From the NCBI RefSeq assembly GCF_024704365.1, contig NZ_JAJDFY010000001.1, positions 1,779,001 through 1,843,000 of the forward strand: DNA of 64,000 bases. The letters run 5' to 3'. The notes beneath the pieces are model-generated. The model searched no databases and was not told where the DNA came from. It saw only the letters and a list, made by a program, of their open reading frames with translations. How positions within the stretch are numbered: the first letter of the stretch is position 1; each line of letters starts with the position of its first letter. Source of the DNA: Thermomonas sp. S9. GTDB lineage: Bacteria; Pseudomonadota; Gammaproteobacteria; Xanthomonadales; Xanthomonadaceae. Position numbers and translations under genes: made by a program. Below are positions 21,282 through 31,674 of the stretch, one piece after another.

Positions 21282-22453
21282 ATGGAACCCCGTGCCCTGC
21301 TCCGGATCGCCGCCCCCTGCTGCTGATGGTGCTGCTGCTGGTGGCCGAAGGCCTGGCCTGGCCGTTGCCGCTGCGGATGGCGCTGGTGGTGACCTCCGCG
21401 CTGGCCTGGGGCGTGGTGATCTGGCGCAGCCTGCCCAGCAAGGCCGAGGCCAAGATGCTGCGCGATCATGCCCGGTTGCTGGAAGAACTGCGCGGCTTCG
21501 TCAGCAACGAGATCAACGGCTCGCACTCCGAGATCGACCGCACCCGCACCCTGATCCGCGACTCGGTGGCCAAGCTCGGTGGCAGCTTCGAGGCGGTCAA
21601 CCGCAAGTCGCGCGAGCAGAGCAGCGTGGTGGCGCGCCTGGTGGAGCGCACCGGCGACGACAGCGGCTCGATCGACATCACCCGCTTTGCCCAGCAGGCG
21701 GCGCAGCAGGTGGAGCAGCTGGTGCAGGCGCTGGAGGAGGCCAGCAGCCAGAGCGGCGTCACCGTGGCCCACATCGACACCATGGCCGGGCACCTGGACG
21801 GCATCTTCTCGCTGCTGGAGGACGTGAAGTCGATCGCCGACCAGACCAACCTGCTGGCGCTGAACGCGGCCATCGAAGCCGCCCGCGCCGGCGAGGCCGG
21901 GCGCGGCTTCGCGGTGGTGGCCGACGAGGTGCGCAACCTGTCCGAACGCAGCACCGCGTTCAACGAGCAGATCCGGAAGCTGGCGCACAGCTCCAAGGAC
22001 GCGATCGCCAAGGTGCGCGACACCGTTTCGCAGACCGCCTCGCGCGATCTCGACCGGGTGCGCGCCGCGCGCGCCGAATCGGCGGCCATGCTGGAGCGGG
22101 TGGACGGCATCCACCGCAGCCTGGGCAACAGCATCCGCGACATCGCCGACTGCGGCCGCGCGATCGACGCCTCGGTGGCGGAGGCGGTGCGCTCATTGCA
22201 GTTCGAGGACATCGCGACCCAAGCCCTGGGTGCGGCCGGCCTGCACCTGCAGCGGTTGGCGCAGATCAACAACGAAGCGATCACCCTGCACGACCTGCTG
22301 CAGAGCAGCCACGGCTTCCAGGACGCGGAGATGCAGAAGGCGCTGGCGCGGATCGGCAACCGCATCAACCAGATGCGTGGCGAATGGGAACGCCCGCCGC
22401 ACAAGCCAGTGCTGCAGGAAAACATGAACGCCGGCAGCGTGGAGCTGTTCTGA
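21282..22453 (+). CDS. Membrane MCP-like signalling protein with a CheZ-like D-x-x-x-Q motif (one frameshift)
   Basis: Restored length is about 390 residues; a C5 run at 21313-21317 has lost one C. Two closely spaced membrane helices form the N-terminus ([17 protein letters not shown], then [14 protein letters not shown]) with no periplasmic sensor. The MCP signalling hairpin follows ([38 protein letters not shown]). After it, [12 protein letters not shown] carries D (22208-22210) and Q (22220-22222) spaced as in the CheZ active site QDLTGQ. The C-terminus is GSVELF, as in CheD. A terminator follows at 22494. It could be a receptor that also dephosphorylates a CheY, but that is inference. Confidence 0.85.
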
Positions 22454-22493
22454 ACCTGGTTTCCCTCTCACTCCCCCAGGGTGATGCGACGCG

Positions 22494-22518
22494 ATCCCGG
22501 CTGCGGCCGGGATTTTTT
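22494..22518 (+). terminator. Rho-independent terminator at the end of the chemotaxis cluster
   Basis: Stem ATCCCGGC / GCCGGGAT (22494-22501 with 22506-22513), TGCG loop, then six T's (22513-22518). It is 41 bases after the MCP-like gene and closes the plus-strand cluster before the minus-strand rarA. Confidence 0.88.
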
Positions 22519-22589
22519 CGCGGCCGTTTGCAAGGTGGTGCAAGGTTGCGCGCGTGGCGCGGGATTTCCGCACCAACCGGGGGCGGCGA

Positions 22590-23955
22590 TCAAGACTTGC
22601 CGATGTTTTCCGCACGCGCCTGCGCGCGCGCCGCGCGCAGGGCGTCGAGCTTCTCCTTGAGCTTGCCTTCGATGCCGCGGCCGGTCGGGTCGTAGTACAC
22701 CCGTTCGCCCAGCGCGTCCGGGAACCCGGTCTGGTCGAGCGCGATTCCGCCCTCCACGTCGTGGTCGTACTGATAGCCGCGGCCGTGACCCAGCGCCCGC
22801 ATCAGGCCGGTCGGGGCGTTGCGAAGATGCAGCGGCACCGGCTGGCTTGCCGTGCGCCTGCACGTCGGCGCGGGCCGCCTTCCAGGCCGTGTAGGCGGCG
22901 TTCGACTTGGCGGTGCTGGCCAGGTACAGGGTGAGCTGCGCCAGCGCCAGTTCACCTTCCGGCGCGCCCAGGCGGTCGTAGGCCTCCCAGGCGTCGATCG
23001 CCATCTGCAGCGCGCGCGGATCGGCCAGGCCGATGTCCTCCACCGCCATCCGGGTCAACCGCCGCGCCAGATAGGCCGGGTCCGCGCCGCCGTCCAGCAT
23101 GCGCGCCAGCCAGTACAGCGCGGCGTCGGGGTTGGAGCTGCGCACGCATTTGTGCAGCGCCGAGATCTGGTCGTAGAACGCATCGCCCCTTTTGTCGAAG
23201 CGGCGGGTGCGGTCGGCCAGCACCTGCTGCAGGGTGGCGGTGTCGATCCGGCCACCCTCGCCCACGGCGATGTCGGCGGCGATCTCCAGCAGGGTCAGCG
23301 CACGCCGCACGTCGCCATCGGCGGCCAGCGCGATCTGCGCCAGGGCGTCCGCCGCCACCGCCAGACCCAGCCCGCCCAGCCCGCGCTCGTCGTCGGCCAG
23401 CGCGCGCTCCAGCGCGGCGCGGATGTCCTCGGCGGCGACCGCCTCCAGCACGTGCACCCGGCAGCGCGAGAGCAGCGCCGAGTTCAGCTCGAACGAGGGG
23501 TTCTCGGTGGTGGCGCCGACGAACACGATGGTGCCGCGCTCGATATGCGGCAGGAAGGCATCCTGCTGCGCCTTGTTGAAGCGGTGCACCTCGTCCACGA
23601 ACAGCAGCGTGCGCTCACCCGCGTCGAACCGCGCCTGCGCCCGCGCCAGCACCTCGCGCACCTGCGGCAGGCCGGCGAGCACCGCCGAGATCGCCTCGAA
23701 ATGCGCCTGCGCGTGGCGCGCCAGCAGCAGGGCCAGGGTGGTCTTGCCGCAGCCGGGCGGGCCCCACAGGATCATCGAATGCACGCGCCCGGCGGTGAGC
23801 GCGCGCCGCAGCGCGGAACCGTCCGCCAGCAGCCGGCGCTGGCCCACCATCTCGTCCAGCGTGCGCGGGCGCATGCGCTCGGCCAGCGGCCGCAGGGCGT
23901 CTCCGCCGTGGCCAGGCAGATCCGGGGACGATGACGGTGGGCGCGCGGCGGGCAT
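22590..23955 (-). CDS. rarA: Replication-associated recombination protein A, AAA+ ATPase RarA (MgsA), frameshifted
   Basis: Restored length is 454 residues. RMRPRTLDEMVGQRRLL leads into Walker A GPPGCGKTTLALLLARHA, Walker B TLLFVDEVHRFNKAQQDAFL, sensor VFVGATTENPSFELNSALLSR, and the MgsA C-terminal domain ending in DVEGGIALDQTGFPDAL, VYYDPTGRGIEGKLKEKL. The frame breaks at 22847-22848 (extra T on the plus strand, an extra A in the gene). Correcting it joins AHGSQPVPLHLRNAPTGLM. RarA acts at stalled forks. It follows lolA by 31 bases in the ftsK-lolA-rarA operon. Confidence 0.94.
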
Positions 23956-23986
23956 GGGATCGATTCTACCCGCCGCGCAGGCAGGC

Positions 23987-24604
23987 TCAGCCGCCGATCA
24001 CGTCCACGCCCTTGGGCGGCACGAAGGTGAACGTATCGGCGGCGAACGCCGGGTTGCGCGTCCAGCCGGAGAACGCGATCACGGTGCGCTGGTCGAGCGC
24101 ATCGGTGTAGTCCAGCCGCACCAGCTGGCCCTGGGCGAAGCCCAGCCGTGCCGACTTGAACGCGGCATCGGCCTGGCGCGGGCGGATCTCCAGCCAGTCC
24201 ACGCCGTCGCTGCTGCCGGCCTCGCGCACCACGAAGTCGCGCTCCAGCCGCGCCGGGGTCAGCAGCAGCGCCAGCGGGCTGTTGGCTTCCTCCACGCCCT
24301 GCGCGCGCTTGCTGACCTGGTTGAGGTCGGGTTCGTACACCCAGACGGTCTTGCCGTCGGCCAGCACCAGCTGCGCGTATGGCCTGGTGTATTCCCAGCG
24401 CAGGCGGTCCGGAGTCGCCAGCGCCACCCGCCCGCTGTTGGCCTCCTTCTGGCGCCCACGGGGGTCGAACACCTGCTGGGTGAACTGCCCGTCCAGCCCC
24501 TTCAGGCCGCGGGTGAAGGTCTCCAGCGCGTCGCGCGCGCCGGCATGGGCCAGGCTGGCGGCGGCCAGCAGGCCGGTGGCGAGGATGGCTGCGATTGGTT
24601 TCAT
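23987..24604 (-). CDS. lolA: Outer-membrane lipoprotein carrier protein LolA
   Basis: 205 residues from ATG 24604. Signal peptide MKPIAAILATGLLAAASLAHA is cleaved before GARDALETF. The mature part has GQFTQQVFDPRGRQKEANSGRVALA-type sequence, RPRQADAAFKSARLGF and the closing beta-sheet of LolA. It shuttles lipoproteins across the periplasm from LolCDE to LolB; lolC and lolD are also in this window (57.7-59.6 kb). A longer frame upstream (to 24646) is less likely because the signal peptide starts at residue 15 of it. The frame is intact. Confidence 0.94.
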   Translation of the reverse strand: MKPIAAILATGLLAAASLAHAGARDALETFTRGLKGLDGQFTQQVFDPRGRQKEANSGRVALATPDRLRWEYTRPYAQLVLADGKTVWVYEPDLNQVSKRAQGVEEANSPLALLLTPARLERDFVVREAGSSDGVDWLEIRPRQADAAFKSARLGFAQGQLVRLDYTDALDQRTVIAFSGWTRNPAFAADTFTFVPPKGVDVIGG

Positions 24605-24692
24605 GCGGTCTCTCCTGCGGCGTTGCCGGCAGTGTGTCGGCGCCATCCTGAATGGCGGATGCCGGGCACGCCCCGCGCGTGCCGGGCGGCGT

Positions 24693-27064
24693 TCAGGGCC
24701 GCGGCGGCGGCGGCGCCAGCACGCTGCGGTCGCCGTTGTGCTCGGGGGTGCTGACGATGCCGGCCGCCTCCATCGCCTCGATCAGGCGCGCGGCGCGGTT
24801 GTAGCCGATCTTCAGCCGCCGCTGCACGCCCGAGATCGAGGCGCGGCGGGTTTCGGTGACGATCTGCACCGCCTGGTCGTACAGCGGGTCGGCCTCGGGG
24901 TCGTCGCTGGCGGCGGCCTCCGGCAGGCCGTTGGCGCCGACGCTGCTGCCGTCGTACAGGGTCTGGGTGTCCTCCAGCACACCGGCGACGTAGTCGGGGC
25001 CGCCGGCCTGCTTGAGGAACTCCACCACCCGGTGCACTTCCTCGTCCGAGACGAACGCCCCATGCACGCGCTCGGGCATCGCGGTGCCGGGCGGCAGGTA
25101 GAGCATGTCGCCGTGGCCGAGCAGGGTCTCCGCCCCGCTCTGGTCGAGGATGGTGCGCGAGTCGATCTTGCTGCTGACCTGGAACGCGATGCGGGTGGGG
25201 ATGTTGGCCTTGATCAGGCCGGTGATCACGTCCACCGACGGCCGCTGGGTGGCCAGGATCAGGTGGATGCCGGCGGCGCGCGCCTTCTGCGCCAGGCGCG
25301 CGATCAGCTCCTCGACCTTCTTGCCGACGATCATCATCATGTCGGCGAATTCGTCGATGAAGACCACGATGAACGGCAGCGGCTCCAGCGTCGGTGGCGC
25401 CTCGGCGGTGTCCGGCGCCGGCTGGAACAGCGGGTCCACCATCGGTTGCCCGGCGTCGATCGCGTCCTTCACTTTCTTGTTGAAGCCGGCCAGGTTGCGC
25501 ACACCGACCGCGCTCATCAGCTTGTAGCGGCGCTCCATCTCGGCCACGCACCAGCGCAGGCCGTTGGCGGCCTCCTTCATGTCGGTGACCACCGGCGCCA
25601 GCAGGTGCGGGATGCCCTGGTAGACCGACAGCTCCAGCATCTTGGGGTCGATCATCAGCATCCGCACGTCCTTGGCGGAGGCCTTGTACAGCAGCGACAG
25701 CACCATCGCGTTGACCGCCACCGACTTGCCGGAACCCGTCGTGCCGGCCACCAGCAGGTGCGGCATGCGCGCCAGGTCCGCGACGACCGGCTTGCCGGCG
25801 ATGTCCTTGCCCAGCGCCAGGGTCAGAGCGCTGCCGGCCTTGTCGTATTCCTTCGAGCGCAGCAGCTCGCTGAGATAGATCATCTCGCGGTGGGTGTTCG
25901 GGGTTTCAAGACCAATGACCGACTTGCCCGGAATCACGTCCACCACGCGCACCGACTTCACCGACAGGCCGCGCGCGATGTCCTTGTCCAGCGAGGAAAT
26001 CTGGCTGACCTTCACGCCCGGCGCCGGCTGCACCTCGAAGCGGGTGATCACCGGGCCCGGATAGGCGCCGACCACCTCGGCCTCGATGCGGAAGTCCTTG
26101 AGCTTGAACTCGATCTGGCGCGACAGCGTCTCCAGCGTCTGCGCGTCATAGCCTTTGGGCTGCGGCTTGGGATCGTCCAGCAGCGCCAGCGGCGGATGCC
26201 GCCGGCATCGCCGGCTCCGAACAGCGGGATCTGCTGCTCGCGCCGCGCGCGCTCGCTCTTCTCCACCGTCGGCGCCGCCGGCGGCTCGATCTTGACCTTG
26301 TCGCGGCGCAGGCGGATCTCGCTGTCGGCCTTGCGCGCGACCTCCCGCTCCTCGCGCAGGGCGCGCGCCTCGCTCCACTCGGCCGCCTGCTGCACGCCCT
26401 TGCGCGCACCGCGGTCGAGCAGGCCCGGCAGGGCCAGCACGAACGCACCGATGCGATCCATCACCGCCAGCCACGACAGCCCGGTGGCCAGCGTCACCGA
26501 CACCAGCAGCAGGCTGACCAGGAACAGATTGGCGCCGACCGGCCCGAACAGCATGTGCAGCGAGTTGCCGGTCAGGCGGCCGAGCACGCCGCCGCTGCCA
26601 GCGGCAAGGTCGTTGCCGCCGCCGATCCGCAGCGCCAGCAGGCCGCAGGCCGCGATCAGGAAGCCGACGATACCCAGCAGCCGCAACGCCGGTCCGAGGT
26701 CGGCCTGGCCGTCGCCGTCCTCGTCCATCCCGAACAGCGCGATCCAGGCGATGGCGCCGAGCACGAACGGCAGCAGGAAGGCGACGTAGCCGCACAGGAA
26801 CAGCAGGAAGCTGGCGATCCAGGCCCCGGCCAGCCCGCCCCAGTTGTGCAGCGGCGCCAGTACGCTGGGATCGCGGTCGAAGCCGGGATCCTGCGGCGAC
26901 CAGCTGACCAGACAGGCCAGCAGATACAGCAGCGCCGGGGCGATGGTGATCAGCGCGAAATCGCGCCACAGCCGGTGCCGGCGCGGGCTGGCGCCCGCGT
27001 CGGCCTTGGCCGCGCGCATCGGTTTCCGGCTGGACTTGCCCGCCTCGGACGGAGCGTTCGCCAC
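24693..27064 (-). CDS. ftsK: DNA translocase FtsK (one frameshift)
   Basis: Restored length is 790 residues. Four to five membrane helices occupy about residues 35-200 ([38 protein letters not shown]). A short linker follows, shorter than in E. coli. The motor domain has Walker [16 protein letters not shown] and Walker [15 protein letters not shown]. The C-terminal gamma domain reads [29 protein letters not shown] and would recognise KOPS. The frame breaks at 26194-26195 (one G lost from GGCGGGATGCC); the restored join is [17 protein letters not shown]. Essential for division and chromosome segregation, so a real break is unlikely. Confidence 0.95.
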
Positions 27065-27109
27065 CTGCGATCAGACCTCAGGAAGTTCCCCCAGGTCCTT
27101 GATAGTACG

Positions 27110-28180
27110 TCAAACCTGCATATCGCGCAGCGCCGGATGCACGAGCTTGCCGGCCTCCACGTTGATGCCCTTGACCAGCGCCGGGTTGTTGCGCCACTCG
27201 CTGCCGGAGGCGAGCTTGTTCACCCACGGCAGGATCGCCGCGCAGATCGCCTGCGAGCTGGTCTGCGGCACCGCGCCCGGCATGTTGGTGACGCAGAAGT
27301 GGGTGACGCCCTCCTCCACGTAGGTCGGCTCTTTCCAGGTGGTCGGGCGCGAGGTCTCGAAGCAGCCGCCCTGGTCGATGGCGATGTCCACCACCACGCT
27401 GCCCGGCTCCATCGCCTGCAGCATGTCGCGGGTCAGCACGTGCGGGGCCTTGGCGCCGGTGATCAGCACCGCGCCGATCACGAGGTCGGCCGCGGCCACC
27501 TCGCGCGCCACCACGTCGTGGTAGGGGTACAGCGCGGTGACGTTGTGGCCCAGGCGCATCATCTCGTCCATGCGGTCCTGGCGCATCTCGAACACGGTGA
27601 CGCTGGCGCCCGAAGCCGCGGCCAGCGCCGCCGACGCGCCGCCGGCCTTGCCAGCGCCGAACACCACCACCTTGCCGCGCTCGGTGGACGGCAGCCCGCC
27701 CAGCAGCTTGCCCTTGCCGCCCATCGGCTGGTGCAGCAGGTGGGTGCCCACCTGCACGCCGATCTTGCCGGCGATCACCGACATCGGCGCCAGCAGCGGC
27801 AGCTCGCCGTTGGGGAGTTCCACCGTCTCGAACGCCACGCCGGTCAGGCCGATGTCCAGCAGCCTGCGGGTCAGTGCCGGCTCGGCGGCCAGGTGCAGGT
27901 AGCAGAACAGCAGGTGGTCGCGGCGCAGGTGCTGCAGGTCGCCTTCGATCGGCTCCTTCACCTTCACGATCAGCTCGCCCTTCTCGTACAGGGCGGCGGC
28001 ATCCGGGGCGATCTTCACGCCGAGCCGGGTGTACTGCTCGTCGGAAAAGCCCGACTTCAGGCCCGCGCCCTGCTCCAGCCAGACCTCGTGGCCACGCTTG
28101 ACCAGGTCGCCAGCCGCGGCGGGGACGAGCGCGACGCGCCCTTCGAGGGTCTTGGTTTCCTTGGGTACACCGATACGCAT
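27110..28180 (-). CDS. ald: Alanine dehydrogenase
   Basis: 356 residues from ATG 28180 ([18 protein letters not shown]), with AGGAG about 10 bases upstream. The Rossmann fold shows [21 protein letters not shown]; the substrate-binding Lys is in VKVKEPI, His in CYLHLAAEP, and Asp in [11 protein letters not shown]. It interconverts L-alanine and pyruvate with NAD. The C-terminal [21 protein letters not shown] is typical. It is divergent from trxB; the 145-base gap holds a palindrome (28279-28299). The frame is intact. Confidence 0.95.
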   Translation of the reverse strand: MRIGVPKETKTLEGRVALVPAAAGDLVKRGHEVWLEQGAGLKSGFSDEQYTRLGVKIAPDAAALYEKGELIVKVKEPIEGDLQHLRRDHLLFCYLHLAAEPALTRRLLDIGLTGVAFETVELPNGELPLLAPMSVIAGKIGVQVGTHLLHQPMGGKGKLLGGLPSTERGKVVVFGAGKAGGASAALAAASGASVTVFEMRQDRMDEMMRLGHNVTALYPYHDVVAREVAAADLVIGAVLITGAKAPHVLTRDMLQAMEPGSVVVDIAIDQGGCFETSRPTTWKEPTYVEEGVTHFCVTNMPGAVPQTSSQAICAAILPWVNKLASGSEWRNNPALVKGINVEAGKLVHPALRDMQV

Positions 28181-28278
28181 GCGCAACTCGCTCCTGAGCG
28201 ATGTGGGGGAATACACGACAGCGTTGCAGCCATCGCGCCTTGTGCCGAAGCCGCGCCGCCCTCAAGCTATGGGCCGAG

Positions 28279-28299
28279 CGCGGATCCGGGTGATCCGCG
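28279..28299. promoter_or_regulatory. Palindrome in the ald/trxB divergent region
   Basis: CGCGGATC / GATCCGCG (28279-28286 with 28292-28299) with a 5-base centre, immediately before an AT-rich ATTATAGAG that could be the trxB -10. It could be an operator for ald, trxB or both. No specific regulator is recognisable. Confidence 0.4.
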
Positions 28300-28307
28300 A
28301 ATTATAG

Positions 28308-29278
<971 letters not shown>

Positions 29279-29279
<1 letters not shown>

Positions 29280-30413
29280 TGGCGGCAGCGCGCCTGCACC
29301 GCGCGCTGTCCGAGATCCCCGCCGCGGCCTGGGACGGGCTGCACGACGGGCGCCATCCGTTCATTACGCATGCCTTCCTGCACGGGCTGGAAGCCACCGG
29401 CTGCCTGCGCCCCGACTGGGGCTGGACACCCCTGCCATCTGGGGCTGTGGGACGGCGACGCGCTGGTCGCGGCGGCGCCCGGCTACCTGAAGGACAACAG
29501 CCACGGCGAGTTCGTGTTCGACCACGCCTGGGCGCAGGCCTATGCCCGCCACGGCCTGCCCTACTACCCGAAATGGCTGTGCGCGGTGCCGTATTCACCG
29601 GTCACCGGTCCGCGCCTGCTGGCGCGCGACGCTGCGGCGCGCAGTGCGCTGCTGGAGGCCATGCAGGCGCTGGTGGCGCAGTCCGGCCTGTCTTCGGCCC
29701 ACGTCAACTTCCATCTCCAGGACGAAGAGCCGGCGTTTGGCGCGGACTGGCTGCTGCGCGAGGACATCCAGTTCCACTGGTGCAACCGCGGCCACTGGCA
29801 GGGATTCGAGGACTTCCTCGCCGCGCTCGACCACAAGCACCGCAAGAACATCCGCCAGGAGCGCCGCAAGGTAGCCGAGGCGGGCATCAGCTTCCGCATC
29901 GTGCACGGCGACGACGCCGACGAGGACGACCTGGCGGCGATGCACGGCTTCTATCTGCAGACCTTCGCCGACTACGGCAATGCCCCGGCGCTGACGCTGG
30001 CGTTCCTGCACCATCTCGCACGGGCGATGCCGCGCCGGCTGGTGCTGGTGCTGGCCGAGCGCGCAGGCCGCACCATCGCCGGCGCGCTGTGCCTGCGCGG
30101 TGGCGACACCCTGTACGGCCGCTACTGGGGCGCAACCGAACTGCACCCGGGGCTGCACTTCGAGACCTGCTACTACCAGGGCATCGCCTACTGCCTGCGC
30201 GAAGGCCTGACCCGGTTCGAACCTGGCGCTCAGGGCCGGCACAAGCTGGCCCGTGGTTTCCTGCCGACCTCCGTGCGCAGCCGCCATTGGATCGCCGAGC
30301 CACGCTTCGCCCGAGCCCTGCGCGACTGGTGCGCGCAGGAGACCGCCAGCGTGCGCCAACACCGGCAGGCACTGCGGGCGCACAGTCCGTTCCGCGCGGA
30401 GGAAGGCGCATGA
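29279..30413 (+). CDS. FemAB/GNAT-like acyltransferase family protein (PF04339 type), one frameshift
   Basis: Restored length is 377 residues. Typical family stretches: HPFITHAFLHGLEATGC, WGWTPCHLGLWDGD, YYPKWLCAVPYSPVTGPRLL, HRKNIRQERRKVAEAGI, ETCYYQGIAYCLREGL and EPGAQGRHKLARGF. The family (formerly DUF482) is related to FemAB/GNAT acyltransferases; its substrate is not known. A C4 run at 29429-29432 has one C too many. The gene is coupled to trxB (TGATG) and aat (ATGA). Sitting directly before aat, which also uses aminoacyl-tRNA, is suggestive but not proof of a related substrate. Confidence 0.82.
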
Positions 30414-31168
30414 GACTGCCGGTGCCGTGGCTGGCGGCCGATCCCGAAGCCCCGTTCCCGCCGCCGGAACAGGCGCTGGCCGAGCCGGACGGCCTGCTCG
30501 CGGCCGGCGGTGACTTGTCGCCGGCGCGCTTTCTCAACGCCTATCGCAGCGGCATCTTCCCGTGGTTTTCCGAAGGCGAGCCGATCCTGTGGTGGAGCCC
30601 CGCGCGGCGCGCGGTGCTGCGCACCGACGGCGTGCACCTGTCCGCCCGCCTGCGCCGGCGCCTGCGCAACAGCGGCTGGAGCGTGCGCGCGGACACCGTC
30701 TTCGCGGCGGTGGTGGACGGCTGCGCGGCCCCGCGCGACGGCCAGTCCGGCACCTGGATCACGGCCGGGATGCGCACTGCGTATCTGGAACTGCACCGGC
30801 TCGGGCACGCCCACAGCATCGAGGTGTTCGATGCCGGCGACCGGCTGATCGGCGGCGTGTTGGGGCTGGCATTCGGGCACGTGTTCTGCGGCGACAGCAT
30901 GTATTCCGCGGAGTCCGGCGCCTCGTCCCTGGCGTTGGCAATACTGGCGCGGCGGCTGCATGGCTGGGGCTGGCCGCTGATCGATGCCCAGGTGCCCAAC
31001 CCGCATACCCGCCGGCTGGGGGTGGACGTCTGGCCGCGCGCCGACTACCTCGCCGCACTGGCCCAGCTGCGCGACCTGCCGCTGGCCCCCGGCGACTGGC
31101 GCGAACGCTTCGGCATCTGGCCTGCTGCGGCGCTGGGCGAGGCGGCGCGCGATGGCCTGCGCGATTAA
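30410..31168 (+). CDS. aat: Leucyl/phenylalanyl-tRNA-protein transferase
   Basis: 252 residues, normal for Aat. Motifs include FPPPEQALAEPDGLLAAGGDL, AYRSGIFPWFSEGEPILWWSP, GTWITAGMRTAYLELHRLGHAHS, HVFCGDSMYSAESGASSLAL and LIDAQVPNPHTRRLG. It adds Leu or Phe to proteins with N-terminal Arg/Lys, marking them for ClpAP (N-degron pathway). It starts in the ATGA overlap with the upstream gene. The frame is intact. Confidence 0.95.
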   Translation: MRLPVPWLAADPEAPFPPPEQALAEPDGLLAAGGDLSPARFLNAYRSGIFPWFSEGEPILWWSPARRAVLRTDGVHLSARLRRRLRNSGWSVRADTVFAAVVDGCAAPRDGQSGTWITAGMRTAYLELHRLGHAHSIEVFDAGDRLIGGVLGLAFGHVFCGDSMYSAESGASSLALAILARRLHGWGWPLIDAQVPNPHTRRLGVDVWPRADYLAALAQLRDLPLAPGDWRERFGIWPAAALGEAARDGLRD

Positions 31169-31176
31169 CGGGATTT

Positions 31177-31205
31177 TTGCAAGGCCCGGCCCGACGTGGC
31201 ACAAT
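31177..31205 (+). promoter_or_regulatory. Probable sigma-70 promoter for infA
   Basis: TTGCAA (31177-31182), 17-base spacer, CACAAT (31200-31205). It begins 9 bases after the aat stop and 86 bases before the infA start. The -35 matches five of six consensus positions and the -10 four of six. Confidence 0.55.
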
Positions 31206-31267
31206 GCCGGACTTTCGAGCCCCGCTTCCGGGTGCTCGCCCAGCACAGGACACGCCCCGGCAGACAC

Positions 31268-31486
31268 ATGGCGAAAGACGACGTCATCGAATTCGAAGGC
31301 ACGATCTCCGAAACCCTCCCGAACACCATGTTCCGGGTGAAGCTGGAGAACGGCCACGAGATCATCGCCCACATCTCCGGACGCATGCGCAAGAACTACA
31401 TCCGCATCCTCACCGGCGATCGGGTCAAGGTGGAAATGACGCCCTACGACCTCACCAAGGGCCGCATCACCTATCGCCATCGTTGA
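31268..31486 (+). CDS. infA: Translation initiation factor IF-1
   Basis: 72 residues starting [19 protein letters not shown], an S1-type OB fold of standard length ([37 protein letters not shown], ending RITYRHR). It binds the ribosomal A site during initiation. The open frame extends 24 codons upstream, but MAKDD is the universal start. The stop codon lies inside a 16-bp tandem duplication. Adjacent aat-infA order is common in proteobacteria. Confidence 0.97.
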   Translation: MAKDDVIEFEGTISETLPNTMFRVKLENGHEIIAHISGRMRKNYIRILTGDRVKVEMTPYDLTKGRITYRHR

Positions 31487-31507
31487 CGCCGGCCATCGTT
31501 GACGCCG
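31476..31507 (+). repeat. 16-bp tandem duplication across the infA stop codon
   Basis: GCCATCGTTGACGCCG occurs twice in tandem (31476-31491 and 31492-31507), with a degenerate third copy following. The infA stop TGA lies in the first copy, so the duplication does not change the protein. Confidence 0.8.
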
Positions 31508-31545
31508 GCCACCGCTGATGCCCCGCGTCCGGCCGCACCCCACGC

Positions 31546-31567
31546 AAACGCCCCGCAAGGGGCGTTT
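31546..31567 (+). terminator. Rho-independent terminator after infA
   Basis: Stem AAACGCCCC / GGGGCGTTT (31546-31554 with 31559-31567) with a GCAA loop. The trailing T run is short (TTT), which makes it moderate rather than strong. Confidence 0.7.
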
Positions 31568-31674
31568 CGCGTTCCGGCGGCATGCGGTACGCCTGCCGCT
31601 TGTGCGGCCTCACGCCGTCAAGTAAGAAAGCACAGGCGCCTGCGGACCGGCAGCGCCACCGCCAGGGACACTCC

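Noticed and set aside
31618-31645. Possible sigma-28 promoter (TCAAGTAA) before the membrane GGDEF-EAL gene
   Set aside because: The -35 half is good, but at the right distance the -10 reads GCCTGCGG, without the GCCGAT core.
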